Made by a program: the position numbers and the translations under genes. The notes beneath the pieces are model-generated. The model ran no database searches. It saw only the letters and a list, made by a program, of their open reading frames with translations, and was not told the DNA's origin. Shown in pieces: positions 33,842 through 45,020 of a DNA stretch of 64,000 bases (the first letter of the stretch is position 1; every line of letters begins with the position of its first letter). The stretch lies in assembly GCA_020543525.1 (NCBI GenBank), contig JAHYIO010000027.1:124001-188000 (forward strand). The letters run 5' to 3'. This stretch comes from Coriolopsis trogii. Taxonomy: Eukaryota > Basidiomycota > Agaricomycetes > Polyporales > Polyporaceae.

Positions 33842-36800
33842 ATGCTCTTGCGTCGAGTAGGCGAAGCTATCACCATTAGCTCGACCTTGTCCGCCGTCCT
33901 AGCCGCTCCCTCTGGCTTCCCGACGACTGGCAATGGCCTGTGGTTCACTACCCCCGCTCGCTTCGATGCCTGGGCCGACGAGTGGCTGCCTATTGGGAAC
34001 GGCTACCTTGCAGGTGCACTCTTGTCACTCATAGCTCGCGAGCCAGAACGGCGCTGACCTGTTAGGGTAACAGCGATGCTTCAAGGCGAGACCGCCCAAG
34101 AGGCTGCTCAGCTGAACATCGAATCGCTGTGGTCAGGAGGCCCGTTTCAGGACCCTGTAAGTCAGCCAGGCCCCGGGCCGTGGGTCTATGACGACACGGC
34201 GTGCGGTTCGTACCACGCGGTACTCATCGCTTCTTTGCGTTCGTAGAGCTACAATGGAGGTAACAAGGTAGCCTCCGACCGCGACACCGTCGCACAGCAG
34301 ATGCAGTCCATCCGTCAGGCGATCTTCGACAGCCCCAGTGGGACAATAGACAGTGAGTGCACTCGTCATCTGACAGGGACGCATGTTGATCCCGTTTATA
34401 GACGTTGAGGAGCTTACGACAGATGCTGGCGCCTACGGTAGGTCTCTCTCCGAGAAGCTTAGAGACGTAGGGAAGCACATGACCATGACCACGTAGGTTC
34501 GTACGTCGGCGCTGGATACCTCCTTTCGACTTTGGATGTCACCGGAGATGTATCCGACTTCACTCGATGGCTTGACATGGACGAAGCCGTTCAGCGCACT
34601 CTCTGGACACAGGGTAACACTACCTTCTTCCGGTATGTCTAGCCACAGCCCCAACTACCACCGGATACTCATCTGCTACTCAGCGAGACCTTTTGCTCCC
34701 ACCCGCTCGAAACCTGCGTGCAACGCATCAGCACTTCAGACTCCAGCGCCTTGCCCGCGCTCACCTTCGCCTACTCCATCGCCGCAGAGTCTGGCATACC
34801 CACTCCCGCCGTGTCCTGCTTCGACCATGCCACACTCCAGATCACCGGGACGGCCTCTAGCCCGGGCATGGCCTTCGAGATCCTCGCGCGCGTCTCCGCC
34901 TCCCCAAACGCGACCGTATCCTGCGCGCCCGCCGGCACCAACAACGCGACGCTCACCGTGACCGGAGCGAGCGCCGCCTCGCTCACCTGGGTGGGCGGCA
35001 CCGACTACGACATGGACGCGGGCGATGCCGCGCACGACTTCTCTTTCAAGGGCGCGGATCCGCACGACGCGCTCCTCGAGCTCCTTGATGCCGCCACGTC
35101 GGGCGCGTACGACAGTGTGCTCGAGGCGCACGTCGCGGACTATTCCGAGCTGATGACGCGCTTCCAGCTCGATCTCGGGCAGACACCGGACTTTGACACG
35201 CCGACGGACGAGCTGAAGGACGCGTACCGGACGGACGAGGGGAACCCGTACCTCGAGTGGCTCTTGTTCAACTTTGGGCGGTACTTGCTCGCGGGGAGCG
35301 CCAGAGGCGTCCTTCCCGCGAACTTGCAGGGAAAGTGGGCCAAGGACTCTGGTAACCCTTGGAGTGCAGGTGCGTGACATTGCCACTCCGACGCGCGTTC
35401 CCGAGTGATCGAGTGAAAGGAACTGACGTCTGGCAGATTACCGTGAGTGGTCTTTGGATGGGGCGGCCGATTGCATGGTCTGATACGCCTACCTTGCCCA
35501 GACTCGAACATCAATATCCAGATGAACTACTGGTTCGCTGAGCTGACCAACATGGACGTTGTGACGCCTCTCTTTGATTACTTCGAGGTCCGTTTGCCTG
35601 TATGCAGTCTGATTCATGGGGGATACACTGACGATATTCCGCAGAAAACATGGGTCCCTCGTGGCTCACAGACGGCGGCGAATCTGTACAACATCTCCCA
35701 AGGATGGGTCACTCACAACGAGGTACAAGTCCTCTGAGTCTTTCCATCTATGCTTGCTAACACCCTACCTGACACTCCTAGATGAACGTACGTCCGAGCA
35801 CATCAATGGTGCATGGCTGCAGAACGGCTGACCGAACATACTAGATATTCGGCCACACCGGCATGAAAGGTGGAGGGAACACCGCCTCCTGGGCTGACTA
35901 CCCTGGTGAGTGCTGATCGGTTCGTCTCAGTTACATGATCACTCACAATATACACAGAGGCAAACGCCTGGATGGTGGGATCTTGCGACAGATATTGGCG
36001 CATAGGTGCTTGACTAAGGGTTCCATATTGTAGATGCTCCATGTCTGGGACCACTTCGACTTCACACAGGACGTAGATTGGTTCCAGGCACAGGGATGGC
36101 CGCTGCTGAAGGTGACCCCGCATTCGTCGATTTCCCCAGCTAACATTTACTCATTGGGATATAATCAGAGCACCGCTCAGTTCCACCTACAAAAGCTCGT
36201 TCCTGACGAACGCTTCAATGATTCGTCGCTCGTTGTCGTTCCCTGCAACTCCCCCGAGCAGGTTCCGATCACACTGGGTGAGACCCCATTGCTCCATTGA
36301 TGAACGTTTTCCCAAAGGACTGGGCTGAGTGTGATTTCTTTGTAGGTTGTGCGCACGCACAGCAACTCATCTGGCAGCTCTTTAACGCTATCGACAAAGG
36401 GTTCCCCTCTTCTGGAGATACCGACACTGCTTTCCTTGATGGTGCGTTCTCTGCTCTGTCATTCGGGCTGACATGAACAACGATGCACAGAGGTTCGCGC
36501 GAAACGGGATCAGATGGACAAGGGCATTCACATCGGCTCCTGGGGCCAGCTGCAAGGTAGGCGCACACACACGCATCCTCTCCTCCACTCCCGGGCTGCT
36601 CTGCGCTCGCTCTCACTTGAACTCACTCTTCTTCCACCCTACAGAATGGAAAGTGGACATGGACTCACCCACCGACACCCACCGCCACCTGTCGCACCTC
36701 ATCGGGCTCTACCCCGGCTACGCCATCACGCGCTACGACCCCTCCGTCCAGTCCCAAGGCACGACCAACTACACCTACGAGGAGGTCATCGCCGCGGCCG

Positions 36801-37524
36801 AGACGAGCCTCATCCACCGCGGGAACGGCACCGGACCCGACGCCGACTCGGGCTGGGAGAAGGTCTGGCGCGCCGCGTGCTGGGCGCAACTCGGGAACGC
36901 GACCCAGCTCTACCACGAGCTCTCGGTACGCCCTTCTCTCTTCCTCTCTCTGGGCGTTTTGAGATCAGGGCAGCGAGACTGATTGAATCCCCGATGCGCG
37001 CGTGAACTCGCAGTACGCGCTCGAGCGCAACTTTGCGCCGAACCTGTTCAGCCTCTACTCGTCCGGCCCCGGCGCCATCTTCCAGATCGACGCCAACTTC
37101 GGCTTCACCGCTGCGGTCCTCGTAAGTCCCCTTTCCGCTCTCTACCCCTCGAGCGCCCTGCGCCCTGCATGCCTCTCTTTCTATCACCCCCCTTTCTCTC
37201 CGTGCAGCTGGCGCTAATGCACATCTGTCTCTGTCTGCGACGTAGAACGGCCTGATCCAAACGCCCGACGAGCCCTCGTTCTTTGACGTCTTCCAGGTCG
37301 AGTTCCTCCCCGCCCTCCCGGCCAAGTGGACAAAGGGCTCCATGCACGGCGTCCGCGTCCGCGGCGGGCTCACGCTCGGGATCACGTGGGACCACACACA
37401 GGTGACGTCGCTGACCATGGCCGCGGACGCTGCGGCGCCGAGGCGTCTGGTCCGCTTCATGCACGCCGGGAAGGAGCTCAAGACGGTCATGGCCGAGCCT
37501 GGCGTGCAGATGAGGATCGTGTAG
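33842..37524 (+). CDS. GH95 alpha-L-fucosidase, secreted, with two 6-nt microexons
   Basis: Glycoside hydrolase family 95, typically an inverting alpha-1,2-L-fucosidase or related alpha-galactosidase acting on plant or glycan fucosides outside the cell. Nineteen exons: 33842..34013, 34074..34156, 34247..34352, 34402..34437, 34497..34632, 34684..35369, 35437..35442, 35502..35587, 35645..35722, 35782..35787, 35845..35905, 35958..35974, 36034..36111, 36169..36277, 36346..36441, 36491..36556, 36645..36925, 37014..37121, 37246..37524; 2490 nt, 829 aa. An N-terminal secretion signal (ISSTLSAVLAAP) precedes WLPIGNGYLAAMLQG, ESLWSGGPF, ANLQGKWAKDSGNPWSAG, DYHSNINIQMNYW, THNEMNIFGHTGMKGG, WDHFDFTQD, PTDTHRHLSHLIGLYPG and QIDANFGFTAAV. 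The Asn of the DYH block and the Asp of DANFG match residues I recall as catalytic in the family. Two exons are just 6 nt. The start could instead be the upstream in-frame ATG at 33803, but MLLRRVGEA gives a cleaner signal peptide. Confidence 0.93.
35437..35442 (+). other. 6-nt microexon 1 of the GH95 gene
   Basis: The bases ATTACC, flanked by CAG before and GTGAGT after, supply the end of the Asp codon, all of Tyr and the first base of His. They complete DYHSNIN at residues 407-409, the family-conserved block. Reading through from exon 6 gives stops. Confidence 0.8.
35782..35787 (+). other. 6-nt microexon 2 of the GH95 gene
   Basis: ATGAAC between CCTAG and GTACGT encodes Met-Asn (residues 464-465) of THNEMNIFGHTG. 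Without it the frame is kept but the conserved N-x-M-N-I-F block loses two residues. Confidence 0.75.
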
Positions 37525-37528
37525 GTTG

Positions 37529-37576
37529 AGGGGTGAGAGGTGAGAGGTGAGAGGTGAGAGATGAGAGATGAGAGGA
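37529..37576 (+). repeat. short tandem repeat GTGAGAG/ATGAGAG after the GH95 stop
   Basis: About six 7-nt units of (G/A)TGAGAG begin a few bases after the stop codon at 37524. This is a simple purine-rich microsatellite in the presumed 3' UTR. Confidence 0.85.
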
Positions 37577-37774
37577 GGGCGCGGTGACCCCTAGTCTCAG
37601 ATAGGAGCACTGGTGGGGATTTTGAGTTTTGGACATTGCTTGCTTGATGATTGCTCGTGTTGTGTATGGACTATGACTGTGATGTACTCTCGAGGATTGA
37701 TATCCTGATGTGTTCGGTCGTAAGACTGTATGTTTAGACTGAGTGTGAGGTGGTTATCCATTTCATTCCGTCAT

Positions 37775-37965
37775 CAAGGTCTCCGATACATCGTACAAGG
37801 CGGGTAGGACATGGATGCTGGCGCAACGAGGTACTCGCTGTTGTGCTCACCAGCCGCCGAAAGGCACGCGCTAGACCATCTCGTTAGCGTGAGCCGAGAT
37901 TATGTCCTTCAACCACCTCGAGGAAAGTTCCTGGAAGAATTAATCGGTCAACAGCTCGGGAATCG
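37775..37965 (-). pseudogene. decayed duplicate of the carboxypeptidase last exon and 3' flank
   Basis: On the - strand this stretch aligns over about 150 nt with the last intron end, last exon and 3' flank of the carboxypeptidase gene at 38105. Read in the matching frame it gives ELSSRWLKDI, a one-codon deletion, NEMV, an in-frame TAG, then RVPFGGW. The intact exon reads DLLSRWLADI...DEMVERMPLGGR. The match continues past the stop, where GATACATCGTACAAGG in the copy faces GATACAGATTACAAGG beside the true gene. No other exons are found, so it is a fragment, not a gene. Confidence 0.75.
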
Positions 37966-38104
37966 CATTCGATGGCACCTTACTTTCGGACCTAAGATTC
38001 TATAACGCGCATAAAGAGGGCGATATCATTCATCTGAATCAATCATGACTCTGTGATACAGATTACAAGGTGATCTATGGAAAGGACGTAAACGTCCCCG
38101 TCGA

Positions 38105-40011
38105 TTACCGGCCGCCGAGAGGCATACGCTCAACCATCTCGTCGGCTTTGAGTGTCAAGGGAATGTCTGCCAACCACCTCGAGAGGAGGTCCTGTAGAGG
38201 ACCACCGGTCAGCAACCACAGTAAATTCAGCACAAGCAGCCGAGGACGTACGAGAGATGCTTCGGGTTGATCGAACGGGACCATGTGACTACACAACGAG
38301 GTCGTTAATTTTGAGCCAGAGTCGTAAAGAAGAGGCACGTACCCAGCAGCGTGAACCTGGACATAAGTAACGTTGCCCGCAGTAAAGCCATCTCCACCGG
38401 CGCTGCGGACCCATCCGGAGAGGTCGCCCTTGTTGAGGGTGACCCAAGGCTGCTTCGACGTCTTAGCAAACTCGTCCTGATACTTGGTCTCGAGCTTCTC
38501 GAGCCAGCGCTCGTTGCCCTGATGACTCGCATGAGCGACAAAGCCAGAATCTGGAGGACTAGCAGATACATACGATGTAGTTGCAAGCCATGTCAGCATC
38601 GCCGGCGTAGATGAGAAGCCTGATCCCACTGTGGATGAGATCGGGGAGGAGCTTCGCGCGGTTTCGTGCACCGTCGCCCTGGAGCGCGAACGCCTGGTTG
38701 ACCTGCATATTGCAGCTTGCAAAGTCGATGTCAGGGTTGACACCGAGCGCCTTCTTCGTCGAGGGCAGGTTCATCCAGGTATCGATCCACTGGAGCTCCT
38801 TGTAACAGAGATCGCCGTCCTTGGATCGGTCGCAGTCCCGACGGACATCGTAAACGTTCTTGCCAGTCTCTGTACACGATCGTCAGCACCGTGAACTCCG
38901 TCGAGTGTTCTGCAGACACGTACGCATGACTGGGCCCATGAGCTGGCTGTTGCAGTACAGGAGGGCGGGGACACATGTGAACTTGGAGTCAAAGTCGTAG
39001 CAGCTCTTGATGAGTCTCTGGCAAGTGGGGACCTTCGTGCGCATCGCCTGGCATTCTGGGCTCTGGGGGTCGCTGAAGACCGGGAACTCCCCCTCACAGG
39101 CAGCATCCGGAACGCTCGCCATCTGCGTGTACGGGTCCGTGATACCGTTCCCAATGATAACAGAGGCGAGATTAATGTGAAGCAAGCCAGGAGCAGACGC
39201 GTCGGCATCACGAACGAGACCGAGGTTCTTGTTGTGCACGACGCTCGCAATGCTCGGAGCATACATGCCACCGTAACTCTCAGCGGCAATGTGGAAGGGC
39301 AGCTTGGAGTACTTGGGGAAGCGGGAGAGGAAGATCTCGAGGAATGCCCACACGTCTTCTGCTGCAACGGGAGTGTTGTTGACCGAGGTGCTCCCATCAG
39401 CGTACGAGTAGCCGACGTTGACTGGCTGGTCGAGGAAGATGACGTTGGCGGACTCGGTCCAAGAGTGAGGATTGTGAGTCACATTCTTGCCCTCGTCTGA
39501 GATCATGCATGGACCGAGCTCGAAGAGGAGGCCGGTGGTCGAGGAGCACCCAGGGCCGCCGTTGAGCCACAGAACCAAAGGGGCGTCTTCGGGGCTAGAA
39601 CGCGCTTCAAAGAACCAGAAGAAGAGATGCTTGTCGTCTGCGACGTCGAGGTAACCTGAAACCTGTTTGACGGATGGGTCGCAGAGAGAGGGTTCTGTCA
39701 TGCGCAGCTGGTGCTCATCGAACGCGGGGTGTGAGACGAGCTCATCTGAAGACCGTCCGTGTTGAGCACTCATCGACTCGCCGCATACAGTCATACTCAC
39801 AAGTCAACCCATGCTGTCTGATGAACTCCCGCCCTCCCTCGATCCACTTCGTGACTTGCTGTTCGCCCTTGCGGAGGACATCGTCGGCCTGATGTTGCCA
39901 ATCCTTCGCGGTGTGGCTCAAGTCATCTAAGAGCACCTGCTCCTTTCCAGCTGGTACAGCGAGAACGGTGGTCGCGGCGAGAAGAGGGATGAGAGTGGTG
40001 AACGCCCTCAT
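38105..40011 (-). CDS. serine carboxypeptidase, family S10
   Basis: Secretory or vacuolar carboxypeptidase of the carboxypeptidase Y type, trimming C-terminal residues from peptides. Six exons: 40011..39801, 39745..38924, 38869..38574, 38518..38343, 38288..38252, 38191..38105; 1629 nt, 542 aa. A signal peptide (MRAFTTLIPLLAATTVLAVP) is followed by a pro-region of about 60 residues. Then come the substrate-binding LWLNGGPGCSS, SWTESANVIFLDQPVNVGYS, the catalytic Ser in AAESYGGMYAP (S227), the acid motif YAGDADMACN (about 433-441) and the catalytic His in GHMVPFDQP (H503). All three triad elements are present and several Cys suggest disulphides. It is divergent from the DDR48-like gene at 40785. 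A broken copy of its last exon lies just downstream at 37.8 kb, so the 3' end has been locally duplicated. Confidence 0.95.
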
Positions 40012-40784
40012 GTCGTCGTGATCGTGAAGAACGAGTTGGGTCGCTGTGTCGTCAGTGGGAGTCCGACTGCGACGCTCGGCGCTCGGGCCTAAAGTGGGAA
40101 TTGATAAGATTAGATCCCTTGCCGCTCGCAACGGCGGCCGCCCTATACTATGTAATTATGTACAGCTAGCGCTGCTCCTAACTCTTAACTCTCATCATGT
40201 TCCTCCACAATTGACGATTTCTGTGCACGAATACTCGTGCGTAGGACTGCGCGTGCTTCCGGGTTTCAGTCCTGATCTTCGGTCGTATCGGTCTGTGCCG
40301 ACGCACTAGTTTGTGGGGATCTCACGCCTGCTGCACAAGACTGTCAGCTGCTGCCAGTGTATCGTTCCGTTCATAACTTCCACCTTCCCTGCATCTCTCC
40401 GGGAGCAGCTCAGGCCGCACGTTCGAGCAAGAAGCTTGTCATAAACGTCAGCCAAAGCCGCTAGCAGACTATGTTTGCAGGGAACGATACTGCCTCCGCC
40501 ACCGGGAGCGTACAGGCACCGATACTCCGCCACGCGCCACCACACTGGCTCTGCCCGAGCCTCGTTCCTGCTCGCCCCTGCATCTGGCTCCCAATAGTTT
40601 CTTCCGTCCTCACTTTGGACGTCGTTAATTACACGCTACACAGCCTACGCTGTCCATACCGTTCCCGGCGTTCCGATTCCGAAATACCCACCGCGAAGTG
40701 TCAAATTCGCTATAAAACCTATCGCACCCTGCGCATCAACCATAGGATCCCCACTCCCGTCTCCTTCTCATAATCGTCCACACC
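40012..40784. promoter_or_regulatory. divergent promoter region, carboxypeptidase / DDR48-like gene
   Basis: This 0.77 kb separates two divergent starts. A clean TATAAAA lies at 40711-40717 on the + strand, 68 nt before the DDR48-like start. That spacing fits a TATA-driven, inducible-type fungal promoter. Nothing coding was recognised. Confidence 0.6.
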
Positions 40785-41837
40785 ATGCCTCGCTACGGAG
40801 ATAACGGCAACGACGACTCCTTCGGCGGCGACAGTCGTCGTGATCGCGACGACAACAACTCGTACGGCTCAAGCGGTCTGGATCGCTCGGACGACAGCTA
40901 CGGTTCTGGCCGCAACGACAGGTGCGGATCGAGTCGATCTGCTTGTGATCCCATGATTACTCACCAAAGACGACCGTACTCATCCTACAGTAGCCGTCGT
41001 GACGATGACTCCTATGGGAGCTCCAATGCCAGCTATGGCTCCACACGTCAGGGCAATGACGACAACAACAACTCGTCCAGCGGCCGCAACGATAACTCGT
41101 ACGGGTCCGACCGGAAGGATGATAGCGACTCGTATGGATCCAACCGCAACAATAACGACAACTCTTATGGCTCCAGTCGCAACGACAACTCTTATGGTAC
41201 CAGTCGCAACGACAACGATAATACCTATGGATCCAGCCGCGATGACAACACCGATTCCTATGGATCCGCCCGTGACAACAGCACGTCGTTCAGCTCGAGC
41301 AACAACAACGACGACTACTCTAGCCGCAGCAAGGACAACTACGGCTCCAGCAACACGTCCGATAGCTACGGCTCGAAAAACTCGAACTCGAACGCCAACA
41401 GCTACGGCTCCGACGATAACACCTACGGCTCGAGCAATAACAAGAGCTATGGCTCCAACAACAACGACAACTCGAACAGCTACGGCTCCAGCGACAACAA
41501 CACGTCCTCCCGCCAGGACGACTCCACTGGCAACTCGTCCAACGCATACTCGAAGTCGAGCTACGGCGCAGGCTCGAGCGGTGGTGGCGATTGGTTGGAG
41601 CAGGGCGTCGAGATGGCGGCTAGCAAGGCTGGTCTCAACATCGTTAGTCGCTCACCACGTATTTCCCGGTGGAACAATTGTGACACATACGATTCTCGCA
41701 CAGGATTCCGAAAGCGTGACCAGGGAGATCCGTGAGGGCCTCGGTAAATACACTGGTACGCAACTCTCTGCGCTTTGATGAGGTGATCGGGGTGCATTTG
41801 GCTGATTGAGCTTCTGCATGTAGGTCGCAACCTGTAA
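40785..41837 (+). CDS. DDR48-like Ser/Tyr/Gly/Asn repeat stress protein
   Basis: Low-complexity hydrophilic protein resembling yeast Ddr48, which is induced by DNA damage, heat and osmotic stress. Four exons: 40785..40921, 40991..41642, 41704..41755, 41824..41837; 855 nt, 284 aa. From about residue 10 to 235 it consists of repeats of the form N-D-x-SYGSS-x-N-D (for example DNSYGSSRNDNSYGTSRND), rich in Ser, Asn, Asp, Tyr and Gly and expected to be disordered. The last 45 residues change character: GDWLEQGVEMAASKAGLNI, then SVTREIREGLGKYTGRNL, a probable amphipathic module. That module and both intron positions in it recur in the partial gene at 1-305. Intron 3 has an unusual GTTAGT donor but is supported by the paralogue. 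A TATA box lies 68 nt upstream. Confidence 0.85.
40985..41565 (+). repeat. tandem repeat coding SYGSS/NDN units
   Basis: Degenerate 18-36 nt units of the type AACGACAACTCGTACGGCTCC in exon 2 of the DDR48-like gene. Units vary by synonymous changes, suggesting an old, selected repeat rather than a recent expansion. Confidence 0.8.
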
Positions 41838-43192
41838 GCTAGCTGTACCGCAAATCGTATCGTGGGCTCCCTGTCATCGGTGATACTGATATGTGACGTT
41901 GGAGGAGGGCGTGATCTTGGAATACGTATAACGCGTTCTGTACTCCGCGAAGGGATATATACCGAATTTACTCGATATTTAGGTGAATTAACCATCTCTC
42001 TGTCTTTATAAAACCTGAGACTCAGGAAACGGAATGGTAAGTAATTTGGGGGTCTGCCGTCTTGTTACTGAACTCCGCATGTGCGCGCCACTCAAACCAC
42101 AATACCTTCCATTTCAGGAAATAGTCACCATCCGTGTCGCAGAGGTGAAAGGGCTTTGTGTCAAAAAGCCTCGACCCCCCTAACGTAGGCTTTCTCCACA
42201 TGAAAGGTCAGGAGTTCATAAGCACGGATCCTGTCTCTGAGTATTGTCACCGTACGCATGCTCCGGAACTGGGCCACAGCGTCGCACCTTGCGACTTTAA
42301 GAAGGCCGAGCATACGGTCTGTCAGTTGACTACTCTCCGCCACCCTTGCCTCTTACCCTGGTCTCGCCGATGAACTCGTACAATGTTCCTTCACTTATTT
42401 TTTTCTTCGCTCAACTCTCCTTCGCTCAAGTCAACTAAAGCTTGGTCGTCCTCACCGGTGTGGTTCAAATCCAGGATCCAGCACCAGCACGTGGTCGCGA
42501 CTCACCGGTGTCCAGCGCCGAGCCAAGAGGAGGTGTACGGTGGAGGACGACTTGGTTAGGAAGCCTTCCTGGAGGTAAGTTTCGCCACTTCGCTGTTTAC
42601 CATGTCCCCTGCCATGCACAGAATTAGGGTTGTACCACCGGCATACAAGTGTTTGGACGTGTGTCTTAGTGGGAGCATTGTTCCCGCTGGAGCAGTGTCA
42701 TGAGGCGTGTCGAGACTGACCACCACGGCTCTTTGTCTCGACTGGTTACCTGGCCCTCAGTGACCTTCAATAAGCAAAACACGGGTACGAGACGTCACGG
42801 TCATCCTGATTTCATGTCCGATCCACGGAAACACAACACAATACAAGCTGGAGCACAGAGCTGAAGGAAACTAGTTACATATTTACAAATAACTAAACAA
42901 CACGTCGACGGAAGAGCACTATGAACATCAACAATACAAAACGGAATAGCGAGGTGAGAGCGCGGAGAGCGAGACGGTCGATCGATCGTAACCAGGCGAT
43001 GGGTGGTAGCGCGTCCGGGCCTATGCGTCGGCTATGCCCAGACGTGTATCAGAGGCAGAGCGCTGCAATTGAGAGGGGAGGGTGGCGCAAAATCTGAGGA
43101 CAAGTCCTGCTAAAGGGACGCGACGTCAACACGCAGTGAAAAGACAAAGGAAGGTGTGCGCGTACCATGTCCTCTCTGCGTCGTGCAACGTA
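41838..43192. other. intergenic, no gene seen
   Basis: Downstream of the DDR48-like gene, no ORF here has a recognisable domain. A tRNA-like T-loop string at 42468-42478 was checked and rejected. Confidence 0.5.
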
Positions 43193-43519
43193 CTAGGCAG
43201 CCTCCGCTGCGTCGTCGTCCGAGTTGTCTTCAGAACCGGGGTCAGGGACGGGTCCAGGGGCTGGGTCCAGAGCGAGTGCAGGGCCGGTAGCAGGCCCGTT
43301 GGCGGGTTCGGGGGCGGGGGCAAGAGCGGGCAGTTGAGGGGTGACCGTTACTGCCCTCCCGTTCATAGTCAAACGGAGAAAGGCACCCCGACGACGGCCG
43401 GGAATGTGGACCGGGTTCTGCGATGGGGGGACTGCCGCGCGGCTCACCGCGTTCTCGTCGGGGACGGGGCCCCGAGGACGGCGGTGAGCCCGCGTGTTTG
43501 CAGTACGAATGGCTGGCAT
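43193..43519 (-). CDS. small Pro/Ala-rich hypothetical protein
   Basis: Single open frame of 108 codons from ATG 43519 to TAG 43193. It begins MPAIRTANTRAHRRPRGPVP, passes a basic patch (HIPGRRRGAFLRLTMNGRAV), then a Pro-Ala-Gly repeat region (PALAPAPEPANGPATGPALA), and ends in an acidic tail (DNSDDDAAEAA). I recognise no family. The ordered basic-to-Pro/Ala-to-acidic layout favours a real small protein over chance, but GC-rich low complexity also makes long chance ORFs. No intron or start context decides it. Confidence 0.4.
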   Translation of the reverse strand: MPAIRTANTRAHRRPRGPVPDENAVSRAAVPPSQNPVHIPGRRRGAFLRLTMNGRAVTVTPQLPALAPAPEPANGPATGPALALDPAPGPVPDPGSEDNSDDDAAEAA

Positions 43520-45020
43520 ATTGATGTTATAGTGTGTAGGCGCGAATGGAGGGGGGCGCAGGAGGACAGGGGGAGGGTGGGTAGCCGGGAGAAACGAGAC
43601 GGACGTCGTGCTGGGGGAGCTGTTCCTATGCGGTCGTGAGCAAGAGAGCGGAACGCGACGCGTCGTTAAATGTAACGGCGCCTATGTCGGTCCACCGTCC
43701 GTTTTGCCGTTATCGGGGTCCCCGGGACGTCTACCTCTTTGGCGAGCGAGACGCTTCCCGGAGTTGGTAGCATAGGCCCTGCGGACAGTCGCTCGTATGC
43801 GCTCGAAAGTTTGTGCGTAAGCCTCAACCTGTACTTCCCAGCTTCATGACACATTCCTACGGCCACCCACCGAACCTCAAAGTCGTCTCTGCAACATTCG
43901 TGGGCAACATTATCTTCTGATCCATTACCGTGTTCCCAGCAGTGAAGAGCTCATATAACTATAACCGCAAGATCACCGCAGGCATCGCATTAGTTGTTTA
44001 CTGTAGCAAAGCACTAACAGGCATACCTCGCATAGGGCTCGAGCTCGATGACATCAGTCATAGTCCGATCGCTATGTTGCGGGTGGACCTGTATGCGCGG
44101 TGTACACAACGATTGTGCATGAGCTCTTTTTCTGCCACATAAGTCTTCCAAGCCAGAATTTTCTGCGTTGAGCCGCACTCGTGTGTTCATGGGATCACCG
44201 ACGATCTAGTATCGTCTACCTAGGTATCCTGTCAGTGTCGCATGCCAGTGGTCCATCGTCCATCATCGGACTCGCTTCAGACCTCATAGAGATCTTCCTT
44301 GGCATTTAGCGCGTTCATAGTGACAAATAGAGGCATATATCTCGCAGATCGTGAAGGACGTTCTCTGCGGTACCTCCACGTCATCATCTACAACGTGACC
44401 ATCAGTGCTTATTTAACAAGGAATCGACCTCAATTGCGTACTCTACGTCTCTTCTGTGAGTCCACGCTGCTCGGATACTCAATCATGAGGTCAATGCACT
44501 GGTAGGCGATGGTAGTTGGTCGTGGCCAGGTCGAGGGTCGTTCGGAGCGCCCTCGGGGTGTGGGGCGTCTAGCTTGCCTTTCCCAGCTTTTGGTACGATA
44601 GGTCACCATATTACTGTGGAGGTTGTAACGAGAGATAAGTAAGGCCCAACAAGGGTATAATCTCTTGTCTTATTTCCTGAGAGACCATTGAATGCATCGT
44701 CGAGGTAATCAAATATCGCCCCGCACCAGGAGCATTGTGTAATACACATCGATATATGTAACGAATCCATAGCCTTCGTAGATAAGTAGATAAACCATCA
44801 ACATGGATTGTACACATGATGTCCTCCAGGAAGTCGTCTCCTATCGCTTCCATCCAATTCATCGTGAATATCGAAGGATCAACAATCAATGTCCGCAGCA
44901 ACGTGGTCAACTTCATGACTTGACGTATATCCGACAACTGAAGTCCAACAGCATAATCAATCACTATCAAGAGTGTAGTCGAGATGATCATACTACATCG
45001 AGCAAAATGTTTTGTCCGAC
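43520..45020. other. intergenic, 1.5 kb, no gene seen
   Basis: Lies between the small hypothetical gene and the 3' end of the bestrophin-like gene. The - strand open frame at 44611-45051 overlaps the bestrophin stop and has no recognised domain (see rejected list). Confidence 0.45.

Noticed and set aside
34736..35386. 216-codon open frame on the - strand
   Set aside because: Antisense shadow of the GC-rich GH95 exon 6; the + strand frame has clear family motifs.
36810..37610. 266-codon open frame on the - strand
   Set aside because: Mirror of GH95 exons 17-19 with Arg/Ala-rich composition and no domain.
40999..41778. 259-codon Thr/Ala-rich frame on the + strand
   Set aside because: Frame-shifted reading of the DDR48-like repeat exon; the SYGSS frame has the start, TATA box and paralogue support.
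42462..42485. GGTTCAAATCC string resembling a tRNA T-arm
   Set aside because: The flanking bases do not form the T stem and no anticodon or acceptor stem could be built around it.
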